Shown piece after piece: positions 27,502 to 36,849 of a stretch of DNA of 64,000 nucleotides. Source of the DNA: Anaeromyxobacter paludicola (GTDB lineage Bacteria; Myxococcota; Myxococcia; Myxococcales; Anaeromyxobacteraceae); the NCBI RefSeq assembly GCF_023169965.1, contig NZ_AP025592.1, forward strand, positions 62,001 to 126,000, in the 5' to 3' direction. Position numbers and translations under genes: made by a program. Each line of letters opens with the position of its first letter. The stretch's first letter is position 1. Below the pieces are notes generated by a model. The model searched no databases. It saw nothing but the letters and a program-made list of their open reading frames with translations, and was not told the DNA's origin.

Positions 27502-28473
27502 TCACACCCAGCCGGCGGCGCGGTAGGCCTCGCAGGAGTCCCGGACCGAGTCGGCGAGCGGGATGCGCGCCTCGAACCCGAGCAGGTCGCGGGCGCGCGA
27601 GACCTCGCAGGTCCACCCGGGCGCCAGGAGCTGACGCGCCAGCTTCCGGTTGAGCGGGAGCCGCCGGCCGGTGGCGCGCGTGAGGAGGTCGGCGACGAGG
27701 GCGGCGGCGCGGAGGGCGCCGGCCGGGAGCCGCACCCGGCGGGGCCGGATCCCGAGCGCCTCCGCGACCGCCTGCTGCAGCCCGGAGAGGTCGGTCCGCT
27801 CCGCCGAGGCGAGGAAGAACGCCCGGCCCGGGGCCTCGGGCCGCTCCGCCAGCGCCAGGAACCCGCGCGCGCAGTCGCGCACGTCGATCCAGGAGAGGGG
27901 GCGGGGCGGGCCGGAGAGCTCGAGGAGGAGCCCCCGCGCCACGATCCGGAAGAAGAGGAGGTTCTCGCGGTCCCCCGGGCCGATGATCCGCGGCGGGCGC
28001 GCCACCGCCACCGGCAGCCGCCCGGCGTAGGAGAGGGCGATCCGCTCCGCCTCCGCCTTCGACTCGCCGTACCACTCCGCCGGCTGGAGCGGGTCCTCCT
28101 CGCGCTTCCCCTCGCGCGACGGCCCCGCCGCGGCGAGCGAGCCCGCGAGCACGAACCGCTGCGCCGCCGCCCCCTCGGCGAGGCAGGCCTCGAGCGCGAG
28201 CCGGGTTCCCTCGGCGTTCACCCGGAGGAACTCCTCCCGGACCGCCGCGCGCCGCACTCCCGCGAGGTGGAAGACGAGCGGGCAGCCGCGCACCGCGCGG
28301 GCGAGGTCGTCGGGCCGGGTGGCGTCTCCCGCCACCACCTCCACGCCGCCGCCCAGCTCGCCCCGGCTCCCGCCGGGCCGCACCATGGCCCGGACCTCGT
28401 GCCCGCTCGCGACCAGCGCTCGCGCGAGGTGCTGGCCGAGGAAGCCCCCGGCGCCGGTGACGAGGGCGCGCAT
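27502..28473 (-). CDS. NAD-dependent epimerase/dehydratase (first gene of the lipid operon)
   Basis: The 323-residue extended SDR protein has TGAGGFLGQH near the start, YGESK as the YxxxK site and RPPRIIGPGD, typical of 3-beta-HSD or dihydroflavonol-reductase relatives. It is followed after about 105 bp by the HAD gene, on the same strand. It probably opens the five-gene operon 28473-19332. Together with the terminal epimerase it brackets the megaenzyme, which suggests two distinct redox steps. Confidence 0.85.
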   Translation of the reverse strand: MRALVTGAGGFLGQHLARALVASGHEVRAMVRPGGSRGELGGGVEVVAGDATRPDDLARAVRGCPLVFHLAGVRRAAVREEFLRVNAEGTRLALEACLAEGAAAQRFVLAGSLAAAGPSREGKREEDPLQPAEWYGESKAEAERIALSYAGRLPVAVARPPRIIGPGDRENLLFFRIVARGLLLELSGPPRPLSWIDVRDCARGFLALAERPEAPGRAFFLASAERTDLSGLQQAVAEALGIRPRRVRLPAGALRAAALVADLLTRATGRRLPLNRKLARQLLAPGWTCEVSRARDLLGFEARIPLADSVRDSCEAYRAAGWV

Positions 28474-28701
28474 GCGAGAGGAGAAGCACGGCCACCCGGC
28501 GGGGTCAACGGTGAGCGCGGGGCTCCCCCGCGCCGCTTGGAGGGGAGCGCGCTCGTCGAGCTGAAGGTGGACGGCGAGGGGCGGCCGCGCCGGTGCGGCT
28601 GCGCGCCGACGCCGTCAGCGTGGACCCGTGAGCGGCTCGCCACGCTCCGTCCGGCCGGGCGGCGCGGGCCATCCGGCGCCGGCGCTGCTACAGTTCCCGT
28701 C

Positions 28702-28932
28702 GTGACCGGACTCGGCTCCCTCGGGCGGCTCCTCCTCGGCGCGGGCGCGCTGCTGGTGGCGCTCGGCCTGCTGCTCCTCGCGGCGGAGCGCTTCCCGGGC
28801 CTCCGGATCGGCCGGCTCCCCGGCGACCTCTCCGTGGAGCGGGGCAACTTCCGCTTCTACTTCCCGCTCGCCACCTCGCTGCTCCTGAGCCTGGCGCTCT
28901 CCGCGCTCCTCTGGCTCTGCGGGCGTCGCTGA
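28702..28932 (+). CDS. DUF2905 small membrane protein
   Basis: The 76-residue product starts at GTG 28702. It has two transmembrane helices flanking the signature GRLPGDLSVERGNFRFYFPL, which identifies the DUF2905 family of small inner-membrane proteins. The function is unknown. It is followed after 8 bp by the LysE gene and probably co-transcribed. Confidence 0.85.
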   Translation: MTGLGSLGRLLLGAGALLVALGLLLLAAERFPGLRIGRLPGDLSVERGNFRFYFPLATSLLLSLALSALLWLCGRR

Positions 28933-28940
28933 CCCTCCCC

Positions 28941-29600
28941 ATGCTCTCCTCCTCCGCCTTCCTCCTCTTCACGCTCGCCGCCGGCGCCCTCATCGTGGTG
29001 CCCGGCCCGGCCGTCACCTTCATCGTCGCGCGCAGCCTGCAGCAGGGGCGGCGGGCGGGGCTCATCTCCGCCATGGGGATCGCGAGCGGGGGGCTGGTCC
29101 ACGTGGCCGCGGCGGTGCTCGGGCTGTCGGCGCTGCTCGCCTCCTCGGCGGTCGCGTTCGGGCTCGTGCGCTGGGGCGGGGCGGCGTACCTCGTCTACCT
29201 CGGGCTGCGGGTCTGGCTCTCGCGGCCGGCCGCGGCGGAGGGGGAGCCCGTTCCCGCGCCGGCGCGCCGCCTCTTCGCGCAAGGCTTCCTCGTGAACCTC
29301 CTCAACCCCAAGACCGCCATCTTCTTCCTGGCCTTCCTGCCGCAGTTCGCCGACCCGTCGCGCGGCCGCGTGCCGCTGCAGCTCCTCCTGCTCGGCGCGT
29401 GGTTCGTGGCCCTCGCCGTCGCGAGCGACTGCACCTACGCGCTCCTCGCCGGCGCGGTCGGCGATCGGATCGGCCGCAGCCCCGCGGCCCGGCGCGGCGC
29501 CCGCCTGCTCTCGGGCGGCGTCTACGTCGCGCTCGGCCTGGGGACGCTCCTCGCCGGAGCGCGCGCCGAGGGGGTTCGCCCCACCGCCCGCCTCCGCTAG
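28941..29600 (+). CDS. LysE/RhtB-family exporter
   Basis: The 219-residue inner-membrane protein has six hydrophobic helices and the family signatures VPGPAVTFIVARSLQQGRRA near the N-terminus and GFLVNLLNPKTAIFFLAFLP in the middle. LysE/RhtB proteins export amino acids or related small compounds. The substrate cannot be told. Confidence 0.88.
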   Translation: MLSSSAFLLFTLAAGALIVVPGPAVTFIVARSLQQGRRAGLISAMGIASGGLVHVAAAVLGLSALLASSAVAFGLVRWGGAAYLVYLGLRVWLSRPAAAEGEPVPAPARRLFAQGFLVNLLNPKTAIFFLAFLPQFADPSRGRVPLQLLLLGAWFVALAVASDCTYALLAGAVGDRIGRSPAARRGARLLSGGVYVALGLGTLLAGARAEGVRPTARLR

Positions 29601-29612
29601 GATGCGTCCCCC

Positions 29613-31634
29613 ATGACCCTCGCCCGCTCCGCCTGCCCCTACGACTGCCCCGACTGCTGCGGCCTGCTGGTGGAGGTCGAGGCCGGCCGCGCCGTCGCGG
29701 TGAAGGGCGATCCGGAGCACCCGTACTCCAGGGGCACCCTCTGCCCCAAGATGAACGACTACCAGCGGCAGGTGCACTCGCCGCAGCGCCTGACCACCCC
29801 GCTCGAGCGGGTGGGCGCGAAGGGGGAGGGCGCCTTCCGGCCCATCTCCTGGGAGGCGGCCGTCGCCCGCATCGCCGAGCGGCTCCGCGAGGTGGCCGCG
29901 CGACACGGGGCGGAGGCCATCCTGCCCTACTCGTACGCCGGCACCATGGGGCTCGTGCAGCGCAACGCCGGGCACGCCTTCTTCCACAGGCTCGGCGCCT
30001 CCCGCCTCGACCGGACCATCTGCGCCTCCGGCAAGGAGGCCGGCTGGAAGTCGGTGATGGGCGCCACCCTCGGGCTCGATCCCGACGAGGCGGCGAAGAG
30101 CGACCTCATCGTCATGTGGGGGCTCAACGCCGTCGCCACCAACCTCCACTTCGTGCAGCGCGTGAAGCAGGCGCGCGCCCGCGGCGCCCGGGTCTGGGCC
30201 ATCGACACCTACGAGACGCCGACCGCGGCGCTCGCCGACGAGCAGGTGTTGGTCCGGCCCGGCTCGGACGGCGCCCTGGCGCTCGGGCTCATGCACGTCC
30301 TCGATCGCGACGGGCTCACCGACCGGGCCTTCGTGGAGGCGCACGTCCAGGGCCACGAGGCGCTGCGCGCGGAGGTCCTGCCGCGCTTCCCGCCGGCCCG
30401 CGTGGCCGAGGTGACCGGGCTCGCGCCGGAGCGGATCGAGGCGCTCGCGCGCGCCTTCGCCGCCGCGAGGGCCCCCTTCATCCGGCTCGGCAACGGCCTC
30501 TCGCGCTACGGAAACGGCGCGATGAACGTCCGCTGCATCCTCGGCCTCTCCGCGCTCGCCGGCTCGTTCGGGCGCGACGGCGGGGGCTGCTACGCCGGCT
30601 CGTCGGGGAGCGAGGCGTTCGACGTGTCCGTGGTGACGCGCCCCGACCTCATGCCCTCGCCGGCCCCGCGCATCGTCAACATGAACCGGCTCGGCGAGGC
30701 GCTCGCGCCCTCCTTCCCGAACCCGGTCAAGGCGCTCTTCGTCTACCACTCCAACCCGGCGGCGGTGGCGCCCGACCAGAACGCCGTGCTCGCCGGCCTC
30801 GCGCGCGAGGACCTCTTCACCGTGGTCCACGAGCGGTTCCTCACCGACACCGCGCGCTACGCCGACCTGGTGCTCCCGGCGACCAGCTCCCTCGAGCACC
30901 CGGACCTCTACCGCTCCTACGGCCACTACGCCGTCCAGCGGGCGCGCCCCGCCATCCCGCCGGTCGGGGAGTCGAAGCCGAACTGGGAGCTGTTCCAGCT
31001 GCTCGCGCGGGCCATGGGGTTCGAGGACGAGGTGTTCCGGCGGAGCGCCGACGACCTCATCGACGCGCTCCTGGCGCGCCCGTCGCCGATGCGCGAGGGG
31101 CTCGACCGCGCCGCGCTCGAGGCGGGGCGGGCGGTGCCGCTGCGGCTCCCGGCCGACGCCCGCCGCTTCCGCACGCCGTCCGGGAAGATGGAGCTCCTCA
31201 ACCCGCGGGAGGCGCGGCCGCTCCTCGATCACCTCCCGACGCACGAGGACGGCGGCGCCCTGCCGCTCCGGCTGCAGACCGGCGTCAACCCGTACACGCT
31301 CAACTCGACCTTCATGGATCGCGAGGACCTGCGGGCCAAGGCCGGCGGCATGCGGCTGCAGCTCTCTCCCGCCGAGGCCCGGGCGCGCGGGCTCTCGGAG
31401 GGCGACGCCGTGGTGGCCTGGAACGGGCTCGGCGAGGTCCGGTTCACGCTGCACGTCAGCGCGAAGATCCCGGATGGGTTGGCGGTCGCCGAGGGGGTCT
31501 GGTGGATCGCCCACGCGCCGGGCGACCGGACGGTCAACGCCCTGACCTCCCAGCGGCTCTCGGACCAGGGCGGCGGCTCCACGTTCTACGACAACCGCGT
31601 GGACGTGCGGCGGGCCGAGGCCGCGCCGAGCTAG
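29613..31634 (+). CDS. Molybdopterin oxidoreductase (formate-dehydrogenase/DMSO-reductase family)
   Basis: The 673-residue protein starts with a 4Fe-4S motif (CPYDCPDCC, then TLCPKMNDY), followed by the molybdopterin domain (SWEAAVARIAERL, YSYAGTMGLVQ, ICASGKEAG) and a C-terminal MopB-type dinucleotide domain (QTGVNPYTLNSTF, SDQGGGSTFYDNRVDV). No TAT signal is seen, so it is probably cytoplasmic. There is no in-frame TGA, so it is not a selenoprotein, in contrast to many formate dehydrogenases. It lacks visible partner subunits; the substrate is unknown. Confidence 0.88.
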   Translation: MTLARSACPYDCPDCCGLLVEVEAGRAVAVKGDPEHPYSRGTLCPKMNDYQRQVHSPQRLTTPLERVGAKGEGAFRPISWEAAVARIAERLREVAARHGAEAILPYSYAGTMGLVQRNAGHAFFHRLGASRLDRTICASGKEAGWKSVMGATLGLDPDEAAKSDLIVMWGLNAVATNLHFVQRVKQARARGARVWAIDTYETPTAALADEQVLVRPGSDGALALGLMHVLDRDGLTDRAFVEAHVQGHEALRAEVLPRFPPARVAEVTGLAPERIEALARAFAAARAPFIRLGNGLSRYGNGAMNVRCILGLSALAGSFGRDGGGCYAGSSGSEAFDVSVVTRPDLMPSPAPRIVNMNRLGEALAPSFPNPVKALFVYHSNPAAVAPDQNAVLAGLAREDLFTVVHERFLTDTARYADLVLPATSSLEHPDLYRSYGHYAVQRARPAIPPVGESKPNWELFQLLARAMGFEDEVFRRSADDLIDALLARPSPMREGLDRAALEAGRAVPLRLPADARRFRTPSGKMELLNPREARPLLDHLPTHEDGGALPLRLQTGVNPYTLNSTFMDREDLRAKAGGMRLQLSPAEARARGLSEGDAVVAWNGLGEVRFTLHVSAKIPDGLAVAEGVWWIAHAPGDRTVNALTSQRLSDQGGGSTFYDNRVDVRRAEAAPS

Positions 31635-31670
31635 CCCCGATTGCCCGCACGCGCAGTGGGAAAGCCCCCC

Positions 31671-31699
31671 TGACAGGGCGGCCGCACTCGTTGTATAAG
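31671..31699 (+). promoter_or_regulatory. Sigma70-type promoter of acnB
   Basis: CTGACA (31671-31676) and TATAAG (31694-31699) are separated by 17 bp. They end 29 bp before the acnB start codon and lie in an unusually AT-rich spot for this genome. Confidence 0.55.
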
Positions 31700-31728
31700 A
31701 CCGCGGCCCACCCCCAAGGAGGACTCCT

Positions 31729-34278
31729 TTGATCGACGCGTACCGGAAGCACGAAGCGGAGCGCAGCGCCCAGGGCATCCCCGCGAAGCCCCTCGACCCC
31801 GAGCAGACCCGGGAGCTCTGCCGCCTGCTGGAGAGCCCGCCGAAGGGCGAGGAGGCCTTCCTGCTCGGCCTGCTCCGCGACCGCGTCTCCCCCGGCGTCG
31901 ATCCCGCGGCCGAGGTGAAGGCGGCGTTCCTCGCCGAGGTGGCCGCCGGCCGGAAGTCCTCGCCGGTGATCTCCCGCGTGGACGCGGTCCGGCTCCTCGG
32001 GACCATGCTCGGCGGCTACAACGTCCAGCCGCTCGTCTCCGCGCTGCAGGATCCCGCGCTCGCCGACGAGGCGGCCAGGGCCCTCGCCGGCACCACGCAG
32101 GTCTACGACGCCTTCGACGACGTGGCGAAGCTCGCGAAGACCGTCGCCGCCGCGAAGAAGGTGCTCGAGAGCTGGGCCGCCGCCGAGTGGTTCACCCGCC
32201 GCGAGGGCGTGCCCGCGACGGTGAAGGTGAAGGTCTTCAAGGTGGACGGCGAGATCAACACCGACGACTTCTCGCCCGCCGGCGACGCCTCCACCCGCCC
32301 CGACATCCCGCTCCACGCCCTCGCCATGGGCAAGAGCAAGTTCCCGGCCGGCCTCGCCACCATCGCCCAGTTCCGCAAGGAGGGCTTCCAGGTCGCCTTC
32401 GTGGGCGACGTGGTCGGCACCGGCTCCTCGCGCAAGAGCGCCTGCAACAGCGTGCTCTGGCACATCGGCGACGACATCCCCTTCGTGCCGAACAAGCGGC
32501 GCGGCGGCGTCATCATCGGCGGCGTCATCGCCCCCATCTTCTTCAACACCGCCCAGGACTCGGGCGCGCTCCCCATCCGCACCGACGTCACGAAGCTCAA
32601 GACCGGCGACGTGGTGGTGATCGACACCGCGAAGGGCGAGGTCCGCACCGAGGCCGGCGAGGTGCTCTCGAAGTTCGAGCTCGCCCCCAACACCCTGCGC
32701 GACGAGTTCAAGGCCGGCGGCCGCATCCCGCTCTTCATCGGCCGCTCGCTCACCGAGAGGGCCCGCGCCGCGCTCGGCCTGCCCGCGACCGACCTCTTCG
32801 TGAAGCCGGTGAACCCGGCGGCGAAGCCGGGCCAGGGCTACTCGCTGGCGCAGAAGATGGTCGGCCGCGCCTGCGGCGTGGCGGGCATCCTCCCCGGCAC
32901 CGCCTGCGAGCCGAAGATGACCACGGTCGGGAGCCAGGACACCACCGGCCCCATGACCGCCGACGAGCTGAAGGAGCTCGCCTGCCTCAAGTTCCAGGCG
33001 CCGCTCTTCATGCAGAGCTTCTGCCACACCGCCGCCTACCCCAAGGCGGCCGACGTGAAGATGCACAAGACGCTGCCCGACTTCGTGGTGGCCCGCGGCG
33101 GCGTGTCGCTCAAGCCGGGCGACGGCGTCATCCACAGCTGGCTCAACCGGCTCCTGCTCCCCGACACCGTCGGCACCGGCGGCGACAGCCACACCCGCTT
33201 CCCCATCGGCATCAGCTTCCCGGCCGGCTCCGGCCTCGTCGCCTTCGCCGGCGCCGCGGGCTTCATGCCGCTCGACATGCCGGAGAGCGTGCTGGTCCGC
33301 TTCAAGGGCGAGCTCCGCCCCGGCATCACCCTGCGCGACGTGGTGAACGCCATCCCGCTCGAGGCGATCAAGCAGGGGCTCCTCACCGTCCCGAAGAAGA
33401 ACAAGAAGAACGTCTTCAACGGCCGGATCCTCGAGATGGAGGGGCTCCCGAACCTCTCCGTCGAGCAGGCCTTCGAGCTCACCGACGCCGCCGCGGAGCG
33501 CAGCGCCGCCGCCGCCTGCATCGACCTCTCGGTGGACAGCGTGGCGACCTACCTGCGCTCGAACGTGGCGCTCATGCGGAAGATGATCGCCGACGGCTAC
33601 CAGGACGCGAAGACGCTGGCGGCCCGCATCGAGGCGGTGGAGGCGTGGCTCGCGAAGCCCGAGCTGCTCCGCGCCGACGAGAACGCGGAGTACGCGGCGG
33701 TGATCGAGATCGACCTCGCCCAGGTCGCGGAGCCCATCCTCGCCTGCCCGAACGACCCGGACGACGTGAAGGTCCTGTCGGAGGTGCAGAACACCCCGAT
33801 CCACGACGTGTTCCTCGGCTCCTGCATGACCAACATCGGCCACTTCCGCGCGGCCGGCGAGATCTGGAAGGGCAAGGGGTTCAACGGCGCGGTTCGCACC
33901 TGGATCTGCCCGCCCACCCGCATGGACCAGCAGCAGCTCAAGGACGAGAGCTTCTTCTCGATCTTCAGCGCCATCGGGGCCCGCATCGAGACCGCCGGCT
34001 GCTCGCTCTGCATGGGCAACCAGGCCCGCGTGCCGGACGGCGCCACGGTCTTCTCGACCAGCACCCGCAACTTCGACGACCGCATGGGCAAGGGCGCGAA
34101 GGTGTTCCTCGGCTCCGCCGAGCTGGGCGCGCTCGCCGCCAACCTGGGCCGCCTGCCGACCGTCGCCGAGTACCTCGCGGCGTACCAGGAGAAGATCGAG
34201 CCCAAGAAGGCGTCGGTCTACCGGTACCTGCAGTTCGACGAGCTGCCCGAGTACAAGGGGCTGCGGATCGTCGCGTAG
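31729..34278 (+). CDS. acnB: Aconitate hydratase B
   Basis: The 849-residue protein is colinear with AcnB (about 865 residues). It has an N-terminal HEAT-like domain (about 1-160), the swivel domain ([35 protein letters not shown]) and the catalytic domain. It contains [47 protein letters not shown] and [11 protein letters not shown], which supply the three 4Fe-4S cysteines. It interconverts citrate and isocitrate in the TCA cycle, and in AcnB also 2-methyl-cis-aconitate. Start is TTG 31729, preceded by AAGGAGG at 5-base spacing. The rare start and the clear promoter suggest regulated expression. Confidence 0.97.
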   Translation: MIDAYRKHEAERSAQGIPAKPLDPEQTRELCRLLESPPKGEEAFLLGLLRDRVSPGVDPAAEVKAAFLAEVAAGRKSSPVISRVDAVRLLGTMLGGYNVQPLVSALQDPALADEAARALAGTTQVYDAFDDVAKLAKTVAAAKKVLESWAAAEWFTRREGVPATVKVKVFKVDGEINTDDFSPAGDASTRPDIPLHALAMGKSKFPAGLATIAQFRKEGFQVAFVGDVVGTGSSRKSACNSVLWHIGDDIPFVPNKRRGGVIIGGVIAPIFFNTAQDSGALPIRTDVTKLKTGDVVVIDTAKGEVRTEAGEVLSKFELAPNTLRDEFKAGGRIPLFIGRSLTERARAALGLPATDLFVKPVNPAAKPGQGYSLAQKMVGRACGVAGILPGTACEPKMTTVGSQDTTGPMTADELKELACLKFQAPLFMQSFCHTAAYPKAADVKMHKTLPDFVVARGGVSLKPGDGVIHSWLNRLLLPDTVGTGGDSHTRFPIGISFPAGSGLVAFAGAAGFMPLDMPESVLVRFKGELRPGITLRDVVNAIPLEAIKQGLLTVPKKNKKNVFNGRILEMEGLPNLSVEQAFELTDAAAERSAAAACIDLSVDSVATYLRSNVALMRKMIADGYQDAKTLAARIEAVEAWLAKPELLRADENAEYAAVIEIDLAQVAEPILACPNDPDDVKVLSEVQNTPIHDVFLGSCMTNIGHFRAAGEIWKGKGFNGAVRTWICPPTRMDQQQLKDESFFSIFSAIGARIETAGCSLCMGNQARVPDGATVFSTSTRNFDDRMGKGAKVFLGSAELGALAANLGRLPTVAEYLAAYQEKIEPKKASVYRYLQFDELPEYKGLRIVA

Positions 34279-34291
34279 TCCTCCTGGCCAT

Positions 34292-34315
34292 CCCTCCCCG
34301 CCCCGGCGGGGAGGG
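34292..34315 (+). terminator. Hairpin after acnB
   Basis: CCCTCCCCGCC pairs perfectly (11 bp) with GGCGGGGAGGG across a 2-base loop, 13 bp after the acnB stop. The sequence also resembles the dispersed GC-palindrome family, so one of those elements may be reused as the terminator. Confidence 0.6.
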
Positions 34316-34326
34316 AGCTTCCCCCT

Positions 34327-34431
34327 GGCGCCCTCGAGGATCCCTTCGCCTCGGCCGGAGCGGAGGGAGCTCCTCGGGGCGCCCTCGAGGATCCCCTCTC
34401 CCGCGTGAGCGGGGGAGGACGAGGGAGGGGG
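34327..34431. repeat. Direct repeat pair and dispersed GC-palindrome repeat
   Basis: GGCGCCCTCGAGGATCCC occurs at 34327-34344 and again at 34378-34395. A copy of the dispersed repeat (CCCTCTCCCGCGTGAGCGGG and a GAGGGAGGGGG tail) follows at 34394-34431. No gene lies in this stretch between acnB and the convergent ferritin-like gene. Confidence 0.65.
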
Positions 34432-34447
34432 CTGCGGCGCCGCGCGG

Positions 34448-34912
34448 CTACGTCCGCGCCTCCCCGCCCTCCCAGACCCGGCCGTCGAGCGCGCTCTCGA
34501 TGTAGGCGAGGTGCCGCTGCTCGTCGGCGTAGGCCCGGCGCACGATGGCGAGGATCTCGGCGGGCAGCGGCTTCGCGAGCACCGTCGCGTAGACGGCGTT
34601 GGTGAGCTGCTCGTTCCCGCGCATCGCCTTCAGCGCCCCCTCCGGGCCGGTGAGGCCGCGCAGGGCGGTGACCCCCTCGAGGACGAACCCCTTCATGTCG
34701 GAGGAGAAGGCCGGCGGGTTCTCGCCCATGCGGAGGAGCGCCTGCGAGAGCTCCAGGACGTGGCGCTGGTGGTCGAGCCGGAACTCCGCCAGAGTCCCCT
34801 GGACGGCGGGCGTGGGCTCGAGCGCCCGGAGCGCCTGGTCGTAGGCGTGGACCGCGTCCACGTCGAGCTGGATGAGCTCCCGGAGCTGCTCGGTGATCTC
34901 GCGTGCCTGCAT
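34448..34912 (-). CDS. Ferritin-like four-helix protein (DUF2383-like)
   Basis: The 154-residue product begins at ATG 34912; an open frame upstream to 35170 lacks features. It has long helices with spaced Glu/His (IQLDVDAVHAYDQAL, FRLDHQRHVLELSQAL, AYADEQRHLAYIESAL), the E/D-x-x-H pattern of ferritin-like diiron proteins such as the DUF2383/bacterioferritin-associated group. A metal-binding or stress role is likely but not shown. It is convergent with acnB. Confidence 0.75.
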   Translation of the reverse strand: MQAREITEQLRELIQLDVDAVHAYDQALRALEPTPAVQGTLAEFRLDHQRHVLELSQALLRMGENPPAFSSDMKGFVLEGVTALRGLTGPEGALKAMRGNEQLTNAVYATVLAKPLPAEILAIVRRAYADEQRHLAYIESALDGRVWEGGEART

Positions 34913-35024
34913 CGCCGTTCCCCCCTCGAGACGAAGTCCGCTCAAAGCTGGGTCCCGCCGCAGCGCGGCACCACCCCCGCGCTCCGGGCTTGCGCGCCGG
35001 GCCCGGGCGGGCCTACTTGGCTGC

Positions 35025-35705
35025 ATGCCGACCGTGACCGACATCGAGATCGTGGAGGACCGCACGGCGCGGAGCCGGTGCGACGAGGGCTTCCTCCGGC
35101 TGAAGCGGTACCGGGCCCGCAACCGGCGCGCCGACGGCAGCGCCTCGCCCGAGTACCCGATCGACGTCATCGACCGGCCCAGCTTCGACGCGGTGGCGGT
35201 CTGCCTCTACGCCCGCGGCCCCGCCGGCTGGGAGGTCCTGACCCGCGCCGGGCTGCGGCCGGCGGCGCTCTTCCGGCGGGGGCGCGCCACCTGCCTGCCG
35301 GAGGGCGAGTACCTCCTGCTCGAGGAGCTCATCGCCGGCGTGATCGAGCCGGGGGAGGTCGGGCTCGACGCCCTCCGGCGGCGCGCCGCCGACGAGGTCC
35401 GGGAGGAGGCGGGGCTCTCGCTCCCGCCGGCGGCCTTCGAGCCGCTCGGGGCCGGCTTCTTCATGCTCCCGGGCATCGCCTCCGAGAAGATCCACCTGCT
35501 CTGCGCCGAGGTGCCGCGCGGGGAGGCGGCGGCGGAGCAGGACGCGCCCGGCGACGGCGACGGCTCGCCGCTCGAGGAGGGGGCCCGGCTCCGCTGGCGC
35601 CCGCTCGAGGCGGCCGTCGCCGCCTGCGAGGCGGGCGAGATCGAGGACGCCAAGACCGAGCTCGCGCTGCGGCGGCTGCGCGATCGGCTCGCGGCGCGGC
35701 GTTGA
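35025..35705 (+). CDS. Nudix hydrolase
   Basis: The 226-residue protein has a Nudix box in the segment GVIEPGEVG, ALRRRAADEVREEAGL. The consensus Arg before the REUxEE stretch is Asp here (DEVREEAGL). The N-terminal strand-rich part resembles ADP-ribose or GDP-mannose pyrophosphatases of the NudF/NudK type. It would hydrolyse a nucleoside diphosphate derivative. ATG 35025 lies about 110 bp from the divergent ferritin-like gene, and pdhA begins 31 bp after the stop. Confidence 0.82.
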   Translation: MPTVTDIEIVEDRTARSRCDEGFLRLKRYRARNRRADGSASPEYPIDVIDRPSFDAVAVCLYARGPAGWEVLTRAGLRPAALFRRGRATCLPEGEYLLLEELIAGVIEPGEVGLDALRRRAADEVREEAGLSLPPAAFEPLGAGFFMLPGIASEKIHLLCAEVPRGEAAAEQDAPGDGDGSPLEEGARLRWRPLEAAVAACEAGEIEDAKTELALRRLRDRLAARR

Positions 35706-35736
35706 CATCGGGCCCGGAGCCCGTAAGAAGCAGCCC

Positions 35737-36753
35737 ATGCCAGAGAACAAGCCGGGGCTCGACCGGTCCGAGGTGCTCGCCCTCTACCGCCAGATGCTGC
35801 TCCTCCGCCGCTTCGAGGAGGCCGCCGGGCGCGTCTACACCGAGGGGAAGATCGGCGGGTTCTGCCACCTGTACATCGGCCAGGAGGCGGTGGCGGTGGG
35901 CGTCCACGCCGCGCTCGACCCGGCCCGCGACTACCTCATCAACGGTTACCGCGACCACGGCCACGCCCTCGCCTGGGGCTCGCCCCCCGAGCGCGTCATG
36001 GCGGAGCTGTACGGCAAGGCGGAGGGGATCACCAAGGGCAAGGGCGGCTCGATGCACATGTTCGACGCCCCGCGCCACAACTTCGGCGGCTACGGGATCG
36101 TGGGCGGCCAGATCCCGCTCGCGCTGGGGCTCGCCTTCGCCGAGCGCTACCGGCAGTCGGACGGCGTGGTGGTCTGCCTGTTCGGCGAGGCGGCGGTGAA
36201 CAACGGCGCCTTCCACGAGTCGCTCAACATGGCGGCGCTCTGGAAGCTGCCCTGCATCTTCGTCTGCGAGAACAACCGCTACGGGATGGGCACCTCCATC
36301 GAGCGGAGCTCGGCGGTGACCGAGGTCTGGCAGCGCGGCTCGGCCAACGCGGTCCGGGGCGAGCTGGTGGACGGCATGGACGTGCTCGCCGTGCGCGACG
36401 CCATCTCCCGCGCCGCCGCCGAGTGCCGGCCGCGCGAGGGGCGCCCGGTGCTCATCGAGGCCCGCACCTACCGCTTCCGCGGCCACTCCATGGCCGACCC
36501 GGCCACCTACCGGACCCGCGACGAGGTGGAGCAGCAGAAGAAGCGCGACCCGCTCAACGTCCTCGCCGAGCACGCGCGCGCCGCCGGGCTGGAGGTGCCG
36601 CCGGCGGAGCTCGAGGCGCTCGACGCCGAGGTGGGCAAGGTGGTCCAGGCGGCGCTGCAGGCGGCGGAGCAGGGCAAGAGCCCGGACCCGGGCGTCATCT
36701 GGACCGACATCTACGCCTCCCCGTCCGACCCGGCGATCCACCGCGAGATCTGA
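35737..36753 (+). CDS. pdhA: Pyruvate dehydrogenase E1 component, alpha subunit
   Basis: The 338-residue protein is a full-length E1-alpha (LYRQMLLLRRFEEAAGRVYT, IGGFCHLYIGQEAVAVG, NGYRDHGHALAWG, KGKGGSMHMF and ENNRYGMGTS). It forms the thiamine-diphosphate enzyme with PdhB and decarboxylates pyruvate in the cytoplasm. The ThDP motif normally reads GDGxxNNG; here it is GEAAVNNG, so Asp is replaced by Glu. Its partner genes pdhB and pdhC lie 2.7 kb downstream, past an oppositely oriented cytochrome gene and a strong hairpin. It may therefore be transcribed separately from them, possibly with the Nudix gene. Confidence 0.93.
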   Translation: MPENKPGLDRSEVLALYRQMLLLRRFEEAAGRVYTEGKIGGFCHLYIGQEAVAVGVHAALDPARDYLINGYRDHGHALAWGSPPERVMAELYGKAEGITKGKGGSMHMFDAPRHNFGGYGIVGGQIPLALGLAFAERYRQSDGVVVCLFGEAAVNNGAFHESLNMAALWKLPCIFVCENNRYGMGTSIERSSAVTEVWQRGSANAVRGELVDGMDVLAVRDAISRAAAECRPREGRPVLIEARTYRFRGHSMADPATYRTRDEVEQQKKRDPLNVLAEHARAAGLEVPPAELEALDAEVGKVVQAALQAAEQGKSPDPGVIWTDIYASPSDPAIHREI

Positions 36754-36792
36754 GGCGCGGGGCGGCCGGCCGGCGGCCCTCCGGAGAAGGCT

Positions 36793-36825
36793 CGGCCCGG
36801 CCCGGGAGGCTCCCGGACCGGGCCG
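36793..36825. terminator. Bidirectional hairpin between pdhA and the decahaem cytochrome
   Basis: CGGCCCGGCCCGGGA (36793-36807) pairs with TCCCGGACCGGGCCG (36811-36825) with one mismatch and a 3-base loop. It lies between two convergent stops (36753 and 36850) and can serve both. Confidence 0.7.
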
Positions 36826-36849
36826 ACGTGCGTCAGGCGGGCGGCGCCG

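Noticed and set aside
29613-31634. Molybdopterin oxidoreductase as a third selenoprotein
   Set aside because: The frame is uninterrupted and no TGA occurs at the molybdenum-ligand position, so there is no sign of selenocysteine here.
34913-35170. Longer ferritin-like protein with an N-terminal extension
   Set aside because: The extra residues are Arg/Ser/Pro-rich without a domain and overlap the Nudix gene on the other strand. ATG 34912 gives the expected length.
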